Positions 52,426 through 58,280 of a stretch of 58,280 nucleotides of DNA are shown here, piece by piece. The DNA comes from Planotetraspora kaengkrachanensis. Lineage in GTDB: Bacteria > Actinomycetota > Actinomycetes > Streptosporangiales > Streptosporangiaceae. How positions within the stretch are numbered: the first letter of the stretch is position 1; each line of letters starts with the position of its first letter. The notes beneath the pieces are model-generated. The model saw only the letters and a program-made list of their open reading frames with translations, did not search any database and was not told where the DNA came from. The translations under genes and the position numbers were made by a program. The DNA lies in NCBI RefSeq assembly GCF_016862895.1, contig NZ_BONV01000054.1:1-58280 (forward strand), read 5' to 3'.

Positions 52426-52942
52426 GTGATCATGCACAGGTTCGTGGCTGTGCCGTCGGACCAGCCCCGACGCTTGGCGTGATCATGCACAGGTTCGTGG
52501 GCATGCCGTCGGACCAGCACCGACGCTTGGCGTGATCATGCACAGGTTCGTGGGCATGCCGTCGGACCAGCACCGACGTTTCGCGTGATCATGCACGGGT
52601 TCGGCGATGTGGGCGCTGGTCTGGCCGAACGCGAAGCGTGATCATGCACGAATTCTCGGTTGCACCGCTTGACGTGCGATTTCTTAGCCCGTGATCTGGC
52701 AACAGGCCTGACGCGGGCGATGCATGGTCACGAACGGTATTCGTGCAGCTGGGCCACTTCTCGCCGAAGCTATGCATGATCACGAGATGTGTTCGCCCAG
52801 CTCGGCGGTGGTTGCCTCGAATCCGTGCATGATCACGGCCTGGGTTTTGGCAGGTCGGCCGGCCTTTTTCCGAGTCTGTGCATGATCACACCTGAGGGGT
52901 GAGCAGGTCATGACGCGTATCCACGAACCTGTGCATGATCAC
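52426..52942. repeat. Ten-copy array of GTGATCATGCAC in two opposed arms with 53-bp period
   Basis: Forward copies of gtgatcatgcac start at 52426, 52479, 52532, 52585 and 52638, each exactly 53 bases apart. After a gap, reverse copies (gtgcatgatcac or near matches) start at 52720, 52772, 52825, 52878 and 52931, at 52-53 base spacing. The first three forward units also share about 40 more bases, including a cgtcgg/ccgacg hairpin; the others diverge. The outer ends, ccgtgatcatgcacaggttc and its complement, are inverted repeats of about 22 bases. It lies in the 587-base gap between tmk and holB, with no gene in it. Confidence 0.9.
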
Positions 52943-52991
52943 GCGGGGAAGGGTGGGGGCTTGGGCAAGATCATGAGGGTAGGTTGATGGG

Positions 52992-54176
52992 GTGAGTGTC
53001 TTCGGCGATCTGGTGGGGCAGGAGCGGGCTGTCTCCGTGCTCCAGAAGGCGGCAGCGGCCGCTGCCGACGCCCTCGCCGGAGGACGCGGTGCAGGCATGA
53101 CGCACGCCTGGTTGTTCACCGGGCCACCCGGATCGGGGCGTTCCAACGCCGCCCGAGCCTTCGCCGCCGCGCTTCTGTGCCCGGATCAGGGCTGTGGACA
53201 CTGCGACGCCTGCCACCAGGTCGACATCGGCTCCCATCCCGACGTGACCTGGGTCCGGCCCGAGGGGCTCTCCTACAGTGCGAAGCAGACGCGCGACCTC
53301 GTGCTCAAGGGCGCCGGGGCGCCGACGCTCGGCCGCTGGCGAATCGTGCTCTTCGAGGACGCCGACCGGGCGACGGAGGCCGCGGCCAACGCGTTGCTGA
53401 AGGCCATCGAGGAGCCGCCGCCGAGGACGGTCTGGCTGCTGTGCGCCCCCTCGCCCGATGACATGATCATCACGATCCGGTCCCGGTGCCGCGTGGTGAC
53501 TCTGCGCACTCCCTCGACAGAGGCCGTCGCCCACGTGCTGATGACCAGGGACGAGGTCCCTCCCGACACCGCGCTGTTCGCCGCCCGGGCGGCGCAGGGG
53601 CACATCGGTCGGGCGCGGCGGCTGGCGCTCGACGACGAGGTACGGCGGCGCAGGGCCGATGTGCTCTCGATCCCCCAGTCGTTGTCCGGCGTGGGGGACT
53701 GCATCACCGCGGCGGAGCGGCTGGTGAAGACTTCGACCGCGGACGCGGATGCGGCCACGACGGCTCTGAACGAGGCCGAGACGACCGAACTGCGCAAGGT
53801 GTACGGCGAGGGCTCGTCCGGCAAGGGGCTCAACAAGGGGCTGGTCCGCGGAGGCGCCGGGGCGCTGAAAGAGCTCGAGACCATGCAGAAGTCGCGGGCC
53901 ACCCGGATCAAGCGTGACTCGCTGGATCTCGCCCTGCTCGACCTCGTGGCCTTCTATCGCGATGTGCTGGCCGTTCAGTTCGGGGCGCAGGTCGAGTTGG
54001 CCAACGAGGACCGGCGGCACGAGGTGGAGACGCTGGCGCGCAAGTCCTCGCCCGTCGACACGCTTCGCCGTACGGATGCGATCATGTTGTGCCGCGAGCG
54101 ACTGGCCGCCAACGTGAACCCTCAGATCGCCGTGGAGGCCATGGCCCTGGCGCTTCGCGACCCCTATCTGGTCTGA
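52992..54176 (+). CDS. holB: DNA polymerase III subunit delta'
   Basis: 394 residues, GTG start. AAA+ clamp-loader fold: FGDLVGQERAVSVLQ, Walker A GPPGSGRS, a zinc module CGHCDAC, DVTWVRPEGLS, and LFEDADRATEAAANALLKAIEEPPPRT (Walker B and SRC region, with RSRCRVV). The C-terminal collar domain is longer than in E. coli delta' and contains a GEGSSGKGLNKGLVRGG linker. Delta' is the rigid part of the clamp loader that opens the sliding clamp. It is downstream of tmk, as in other actinomycetes, with the 53-bp repeat array ahead of it. Confidence 0.94.
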   Translation: MSVFGDLVGQERAVSVLQKAAAAAADALAGGRGAGMTHAWLFTGPPGSGRSNAARAFAAALLCPDQGCGHCDACHQVDIGSHPDVTWVRPEGLSYSAKQTRDLVLKGAGAPTLGRWRIVLFEDADRATEAAANALLKAIEEPPPRTVWLLCAPSPDDMIITIRSRCRVVTLRTPSTEAVAHVLMTRDEVPPDTALFAARAAQGHIGRARRLALDDEVRRRRADVLSIPQSLSGVGDCITAAERLVKTSTADADAATTALNEAETTELRKVYGEGSSGKGLNKGLVRGGAGALKELETMQKSRATRIKRDSLDLALLDLVAFYRDVLAVQFGAQVELANEDRRHEVETLARKSSPVDTLRRTDAIMLCRERLAANVNPQIAVEAMALALRDPYLV

Positions 54177-54356
54177 CTCGCTTCTCGTCTGCCGCGGGCG
54201 AAATCGCAGCCTCTGGCCATCTGGACTGCCCGAAATAGGAGCTTTCGGCATGATGATTCCGGCAGGAGTCGACCGGAGGCCCTGACCGATTGTGGTGGGC
54301 GCCACGTATGGTGGGGGGCACGGCGAAAGCCGTACGAGATCGAGGAGGGCCGGCTC

Positions 54357-55190
54357 TTGGGCATGATCATGGCCGTGAGCTTCACCCGTTACGGTCGGCT
54401 CTACTATCTCGACCCCGGTGGCCACAGTCCCAAGGTGGGCGACAAGGTGCTGGTGCCGACCGACACCGGTCCCGAGGTGGCCGAGTGCGTGTGGGCGCCG
54501 CAATACGTGAGCGAGGACGTCGACGGCCTTCCGGTCTGCCAGGGAATCGCCGCCACCGAGCATCTGAGCCGCGACGAGGGGAACCGCCGCCGTCGCGCCG
54601 AGGCACGAAGCGTCTCCAAGCGACTGATCAAGCGGCACGAGCTCCCGATGAAGGTGGTCGGCGTCGACTATCTGGACGCCGACAACGTCTACACCGTCTA
54701 CTTCTCCGCGCCGCACCGGGTCGACTTCCGGGCGCTCGTCCGTGATCTCGCCAGGAACCTGCGCGCCCGGGTGGAGTTACGCCAGATCGGCCCGCGCGAT
54801 GAGGCGAGGCTCCAGGGCGGCATCGGCCCGTGCGGCCGCGATCTGTGTTGTGCGACCTTCCTGAAGGACTTCGAGCCCGTATCGGTCCGCATGGCCAAAG
54901 ATCAGGATCTTCCCGTCAATCCGCTCAGAATCGCGGGAGCATGCGGTCGTCTGATGTGCTGTCTGAAGTACGAGCACCCGCTCTACCAGGAATTCAGGGC
55001 ATCTGCACCACGTACCGGGCTCGCTGTGGACACGCCGGAAGGCCCGGGAACCGTCGTCGGGCACAACGTTCCGTCAGACTCGGTGATCGTACGGCTGAAC
55101 GACGGGGGTCGGCGCTGTGCCTGTTCCAAGGCGAGTGTCTGCGCTCCGCGTAAGGCGTATGACTCGGCCTACGGGACGGATGAGGCGTGA
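54357..55190 (+). CDS. PSP1-domain protein (RicT-like)
   Basis: 277 residues. GGAGGG lies 7 bases before a TTG at 54357, but ATGs at 54363 and 54369 are also possible. The PSP1 domain has PVCQGIAATEH, RHELPMKVVGVDYLDADNVYTVYFSAPHRVDFRALV, RQIGPRDEARLQGGIGPCGRDLCCATFL and ACGRLMCCLKYEHPLY. In B. subtilis, RicT (YaaT) uses its Cys residues to bind Fe-S clusters in the RicAFT complex, which affects RNA processing and development. Here the same Cys patterns (GPCGRDLCC, CGRLMCC) are present. The rest of the complex is not nearby. Its stop overlaps the next GTG by 4 bases (GTGA). Confidence 0.88.
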   Translation: MGMIMAVSFTRYGRLYYLDPGGHSPKVGDKVLVPTDTGPEVAECVWAPQYVSEDVDGLPVCQGIAATEHLSRDEGNRRRRAEARSVSKRLIKRHELPMKVVGVDYLDADNVYTVYFSAPHRVDFRALVRDLARNLRARVELRQIGPRDEARLQGGIGPCGRDLCCATFLKDFEPVSVRMAKDQDLPVNPLRIAGACGRLMCCLKYEHPLYQEFRASAPRTGLAVDTPEGPGTVVGHNVPSDSVIVRLNDGGRRCACSKASVCAPRKAYDSAYGTDEA

Positions 55191-56731
55191 CCAACCGACT
55201 TTTGGCCGCTGGCACAGCGGCCCTGCTGATCGCTGCGCTCGTGGGCGCGTGCTCGACGAGCCAGGAATCTCCGGCGAAGACCGGGACCGACGCCAGGAAG
55301 GCGCCGACCGCGGCGCTGCAGTCCTTCTACAGCCAGACGCCCGACTGGGCAGGCTGCGGTGAGGGCTTCGAGTGCGCGAAGGTCAAGGTCCCCCTCGACT
55401 ACGCGAAGCCGTCGGGGGAGCAGATCGAGATCAGCGCGATCCGGCTGCCCGCCACGGGTGAGCGCATGGGATCGCTGTTCATCAACCCCGGCGGGCCGGG
55501 TGCGTCGGGAATCCAGTACGCCCGGGCGGCTCCGTTCCTGTTCAGCGACGACCTGCGCGCCCGGTTCGACATCGTCGGCTTCGACCCGCGCGGCGTGGGG
55601 GAGTCGGCCCCCGTCACGTGCATGACGAGCCACCAACTGGACGCCTACGTGGGTCTGGACGGAAGTCCGGACACGCCGGCCGAGATCGCGGCTCAGGAGA
55701 ACGGCTCGAAGTCCTTCGCCGCCGCCTGCCAGGCGAAATCGGGCAGCCTGCTCCCGTTCGTCGGTACGGCCAACGCGGCCAGGGACATGGACGTGCTGCG
55801 CGGGGTCGTCGGCGACTCCGGACTGACGTATCTCGGCAAGTCCTACGGCACCTACCTCGGCGCGCTGTACGCGGATCTGTTCCCGAAGAGGGTGCGCGCC
55901 CTCGTCCTGGACGGCGCCGTCGACCCGGCGGTCTCCTCGTTCTCGGCCAACAAGGTCCAGGCCCAGGGGTTCGAGGTGGCGCTGAAGGCCTTCACCGAGG
56001 ACTGCCTGCGGGCCAGCGGGTGCCCCTTCACCAGCCGTACGGTCGACGGTGCGATGGCGGAGGTCTCAGGCCTGCTTCAGAAGGCGGACGAGCACCCGTT
56101 GCGCAACGACCTCGGGGACGGCCGCGTGATCGGCGAGGCCTGGACGGTGCTCGGCATCGTCACCCCGCTGTACGACCACCAGCAGTGGCCGAGGCTGCGG
56201 GCGGCCCTCGGTCAGGCCTTCAAGGGGGACGGTTCCGATCTCCTCCGCATGGCGGACATCCTGGTGGACAGGCGGCCGGATGGCGTCTACTCCAACCAGA
56301 CCGAGTCGAACATGGCGATCAACTGCGTGGATCATCCGTACCCGAAGGGCACGGCCACCTATGAGAAGGCCGCCGTCGACGCGGCCAAGGCGGCCCCGCA
56401 CTTCGGGTCCTTCGTGATGTGGGGGTCGTTCCCCTGCTCGTTCTGGCCGGTGAAGGCGGCGGGTGGCGACGCCGCGGACAGCGTCAAGCCACTCAAGGCC
56501 GAGGGGGCTCCGCCCATCCTCGTCGTGGGCACTGTCCGTGATCCCGCCACGCCGTACGAATGGGCGAAGGGGCTGGCCTCGGAGCTGTCCTCGGGTGTCC
56601 TGCTGGGCTACGACGGTGACGGGCACACCGCCTATCGGACGGGCTCTGCCTGCGTGGACACCGCTGTCGACGACTATCTGATCGCGCTGCGCGTGCCCAA
56701 GAATGACATGGTCTGCCCGGAGGCCGGATAG
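55187..56731 (+). CDS. Secreted lipoprotein peptidase, TAP-like alpha/beta hydrolase
   Basis: 514 residues, GTG overlapping the previous stop. A signal peptide with lipobox LVGAC (C22) makes it a lipoprotein. The hydrolase domain has INPGGPGASG (oxyanion), FDPRGVGESAPVTC, the nucleophile elbow GKSYGTYLG with S219, and near the end VVGTVRDPATPYEWAKGL plus GDGHTAY with the catalytic Asp and His. The C-terminal segment matches the TAP-like (tripeptidyl aminopeptidase) family of S33 peptidases, which remove N-terminal tripeptides outside the cell. A Cys-rich insertion probably forms disulfides. tRNA-Thr follows 86 bases later. Confidence 0.9.
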   Translation: MTNRLLAAGTAALLIAALVGACSTSQESPAKTGTDARKAPTAALQSFYSQTPDWAGCGEGFECAKVKVPLDYAKPSGEQIEISAIRLPATGERMGSLFINPGGPGASGIQYARAAPFLFSDDLRARFDIVGFDPRGVGESAPVTCMTSHQLDAYVGLDGSPDTPAEIAAQENGSKSFAAACQAKSGSLLPFVGTANAARDMDVLRGVVGDSGLTYLGKSYGTYLGALYADLFPKRVRALVLDGAVDPAVSSFSANKVQAQGFEVALKAFTEDCLRASGCPFTSRTVDGAMAEVSGLLQKADEHPLRNDLGDGRVIGEAWTVLGIVTPLYDHQQWPRLRAALGQAFKGDGSDLLRMADILVDRRPDGVYSNQTESNMAINCVDHPYPKGTATYEKAAVDAAKAAPHFGSFVMWGSFPCSFWPVKAAGGDAADSVKPLKAEGAPPILVVGTVRDPATPYEWAKGLASELSSGVLLGYDGDGHTAYRTGSACVDTAVDDYLIALRVPKNDMVCPEAG

Positions 56732-56817
56732 CTCGAAAACCATCGGACGGCGGGGGCGATCAGGGTGCGCGAGAACCCCCGCCGAACCTGTAGACTTGCC
56801 GTGCCGTTCTGCGGCGC

Positions 56818-56894
56818 GCCGCCTTAGCTCAGTCGGCCAGAGCACTTCACTCGTAATGAAGGGGTCAAGGGTTCGATTCCCTTAGGCGGCTCCA
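56818..56894 (+). tRNA. tRNA-Thr (anticodon CGT)
   Basis: Acceptor stem gccgcct/aggcggc, encoded CCA, D arm tagctcagtcggccagagca, anticodon stem cttca/tgaag around loop ctcgtaa (anticodon CGT, reads ACG) and T arm agggttcgattccct. Its 3' end borders the remnant of an integrative element and was probably its attachment site. Confidence 0.95.
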
Positions 56895-56899
56895 GTTCA

Positions 56900-56928
56900 G
56901 AGGCCCTCATGATGATCATGGGGGCCTC
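56900..56928 (+). terminator. 14-bp near-perfect hairpin after tRNA-Thr
   Basis: gaggccctcatgat (56900-56913) and atcatgggggcctc (56915-56928) pair with one G-T wobble; in RNA the loop would open to about 5 bases. It follows CCA by 5 bases and is trailed by ttgggtgtct. Confidence 0.7.
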
Positions 56929-56961
56929 TTGGGTGTCTATCTGAGTGACTACCCTTTTCGA

Positions 56962-57179
56962 TCATGATTTGAAGATGCGGTCCATGACGACGGCGCCACC
57001 CTGGAGCACGGGCCGGATCTGCTTGCGGTAGACCAACTCGGTGACGGCGGTGCTGCTGTGGCCGGCCAGCCGGGAGATCTCTTCCAGAGGGATGCCGTTG
57101 TCGGAGAGCAGGGACACGAAGCTGTGTCGCAACTCGCGAGGCGACCAGTCGGCAGGGTTGAGCCCGGCGCTCTTGAGTA
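56962..57179 (-). pseudogene. C-terminal fragment of a tyrosine recombinase (integrase)
   Basis: The minus strand ends with a 72-residue stretch including PRELRHSFVSLLSDNGIPLEE, SRLAGHSSTAVTE and VYRKQIRPVLQGGAVVMDRIF, then TGA at 56962. These are the C-terminal Arg/His (RELRHS), LAGH and the nucleophile Tyr (VYRKQ) of phage-type integrases encoded by actinomycete AICEs. The N-terminal core-binding domain and first catalytic Arg are missing. The frame breaks at about 57180, where RepSA-like sequence begins, so no whole integrase is made. Confidence 0.85.
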
Positions 57180-57787
57180 GGCGCGGCTCTTGGTGGAGAA
57201 GTGGCCCGGAAGCCGAGCATGTGCGCCCAGGGTCGTAGTCGCAGGGTGCTGAACTCCGGTCGTGCGCCGAGGTCCCAGCAGGTGCGGATCATGCGTCGGG
57301 CATGATCGGTGACGGGGAGTGCGTCCAGGAGCAGTCCGGGTTTGAGGCCGGTGCCGTGGCAGCGTTCGCAGGGGGCCAGGACGTTCACTCGGCCCAGTCC
57401 GCCGCAGGACGAGCAGGACAGCCGGTGATCTACGGTGCCGGAGGCTTCCGCGCCCTTGGTGGCGTACTTGGCGATGTAGCCCGCGACCGCGCGTTCGCTC
57501 AGCCCTTCAGCCTTGGGGTCGAGCAGGACGGGACGGATGTCGAGCTGGTCACCCCATCGCAGTACCCGGCGACCGAGATCGCTGACCGGCGACTTCACCG
57601 ACACCCGTTTGGCGGCGGGAGGGATCGCACGGACCAGCAGGTCATGATCGGCCCAGTCGGGAGGCGGCTCGTGCGCCCCCTCGGGACCGTCCAGGCGGAT
57701 GATCGCGTGAAAGTGGGCCAGGCCGCGCCGCTGATACTCGGCGACCTTGGCAAACCCCTCACGCGCGTAGGTTCGACGCGTGACCAA
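57180..57787 (-). pseudogene. RepSA-type replication initiator fragment
   Basis: The minus-strand frame from a TTG at 57787 gives VAEYQRRGLAHFHAIIRLDGPEG, GYIAKYATKGAEASGTVDHRL, a CSSCGG - APCERCHGTG zinc-like pair, RRMIRTCWDLG and LRPWAHMLGFR. These match the C-terminal half of RepSA initiators of pSAM2-like elements. After about 57210 the reading frame shifts by one base: the next frame continues with GHFSTKSRAYS, the normal sequel. It then runs into int sequence at about 57180. The first half is missing beyond 57830. So the gene is truncated at both ends and frameshifted, hence non-functional. Confidence 0.8.
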
Positions 57788-57830
57788 CTGAGTGAATTGC
57801 GGCAGCGCTGCTTTGTGTATCGTGCACGCT

Positions 57831-58151
57831 GTGACTGCCGGACAGCACCCGCACCTGGTGGATGTGTTTCCCGACCTCGCGCTGCTGCGAGTCCAGAACG
57901 AGAACGACCCCCTGGCGGACGCGGTGGAAGACCTGCTGTTCTACGGCGTGTGCACCTGTAGCGCCACATGCACCAACCTCTTGACCGCTCCACCGGGTTC
58001 GTCGAGTTCCTGGATGGTGGAGTCGGAACGCGACGGCGAGTCCGTCATCTGGCTGAGCTTGAACCCGACCGCGACGGCCATCACCCACATCGAGGTACTC
58101 GACGGACGTGACCTTGGCCCAGCGAGTCGCAGAGGGGATGTCTCTGCGTGA
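57831..58151 (+). CDS. Small protein with a CxCxxxC motif, unknown function
   Basis: 106 residues from the GTG at 57831; another GTG at 57792 is in frame. The opening HPHLVDVFPDLALLRVQNEN and then VCTCSATCTNLLTAPPGSS resemble a widespread actinobacterial family of small proteins with HP-L-DVFPDLA and C-C--x-C-x-x-(F/L)-Y-T-A-P patterns; the closing VIWLSLNPTATAITHIEVLD fits too. The function is unknown. The three Cys could bind metal. It begins directly at the edge of the RepSA fragment, so its promoter may be the junction made by the deletion. Confidence 0.55.
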   Translation: MTAGQHPHLVDVFPDLALLRVQNENDPLADAVEDLLFYGVCTCSATCTNLLTAPPGSSSSWMVESERDGESVIWLSLNPTATAITHIEVLDGRDLGPASRRGDVSA

Positions 58152-58280
58152 CGAACTGCGTGACAACGCCAACGGACGACGCTGGACAGTGGCGGAAGAC
58201 GATGGACGCTCAACGCAGGTTGGCAACGTAGCCGGGCAGTTCCGGCGTCCCTGTTCCCCGATAAGGAAGAGGTTCCTAGG
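58108..58280 (+). CDS. Start of an unidentified protein, cut by the window edge
   Basis: A frame from a GTG at 58108 (or ATG at 58138) is open to the end of the window. It begins TLAQRVAEGMSLRDELRDNANG and contains GRRWTVAEDDGRST. It overlaps the previous gene's end by 14-44 bases. I recognise no domain. The AGAGGGG just before the ATG is too close to be a good ribosome-binding site, so the GTG is the better start if the gene is real. Confidence 0.35.
   Translation, partial: MTLAQRVAEGMSLRDELRDNANGRRWTVAEDDGRSTQVGNVAGQFRRPCSPIRKRFL

Larger units (their letters stand above)
56892..57830 (-). mobile_element. Decayed pSAM2-type integrative element (AICE) remnant next to tRNA-Thr
   Basis: Between the tRNA-Thr 3' end and about 57830 only 3' pieces of int and repSA remain, both on the minus strand. 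In intact elements int lies next to the att site with xis and repSA upstream. Here int is cut at its N-terminus and joins the repSA fragment directly, so xis and most of both genes are lost. The right-hand att copy is not visible within the window. Confidence 0.75.

Noticed and set aside
49693-52437. 914-residue minus-strand frame across the metallophosphoesterase and tmk genes
   Set aside because: It overlaps two well-supported genes and is rich in His/Asp/Gly low complexity typical of shadow frames.
52426-52942. CRISPR array
   Set aside because: The repeated unit is only 12 bases, the intervals between copies in the first units are nearly identical to each other, orientation flips half-way, and no cas genes are nearby.

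Overview
The window is high-GC actinomycete chromosome, most likely from the Streptosporangiaceae (Nonomuraea, Streptosporangium, Microbispora and relatives). The genus is inferred, not proven. The evidence is the codon bias, an FxSxx-COOH peptide cassette, chaplin-type repeats, a topA / MFS-dTMP-kinase fusion / holB / PSP1-protein / lipoprotein-hydrolase order as I recall it near topA in Streptomyces, and a pSAM2-type integrative-element remnant beside a tRNA-Thr.

Layout. 0-9 kb: a PPOX protein and an orphan LuxR-type response regulator, a NERD-domain pseudokinase, an SDR enzyme, a methyltransferase whose reading frame runs antisense through a small gene, and a Tat-exported PHP/CehA-type metallohydrolase with a histidine-rich N-terminus. 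9-16 kb: a YbdK-type carboxylate-amine ligase and two paralogous orphan sensor kinases flanking an MmyB-like regulator and a SHOCT protein. 15.6-20.6 kb: a three-subunit xanthine-dehydrogenase-type oxidoreductase operon (2Fe-2S, FAD, Mo) with ATGA overlaps, divergent from a TetR regulator across a candidate operator. 20.7-25.7 kb: a GH18 chitinase and a GH30 hydrolase that share near-identical ricin-type lectin modules, and a ManD/RspA-like dehydratase.

26.2-33.9 kb is the most distinctive region: a complete FxsA-FxsB-FxsC-FxsT cassette. FxsA is a 57-residue precursor ending F-N-S-S-I. FxsB is a radical SAM/SPASM cyclophane maturase with a C-terminal HExxH domain. FxsC is TIR-like. FxsT combines a ParA-like P-loop, TIR, NB-ARC and TPR domains. 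The set suggests a modified-peptide pathway tied to an NLR-like signalling protein.

34-40.5 kb: an alpha/beta hydrolase, a copper/cupredoxin cluster (CopC-like, cupredoxin lipoprotein, polytopic membrane protein), a secreted FG-GAP protein and a broken secreted-protein gene. 40.7-45.3 kb: tRNA-Leu(GAG), an M20 peptidase and a surface protein with eight chaplin-like repeats. 45.5-56.9 kb: DUF5703 protein, topA, metallophosphoesterase, MFS-dTMP kinase fusion, holB, PSP1/RicT-like protein, lipoprotein peptidase and tRNA-Thr(CGT). A 0.5-kb array of a 12-bp motif, repeated with a 53-bp period in two opposed arms, lies between tmk and holB. 56.9-57.8 kb: fused 3' fragments of int and repSA from a decayed integrative element; the window ends in small uncharacterised genes.
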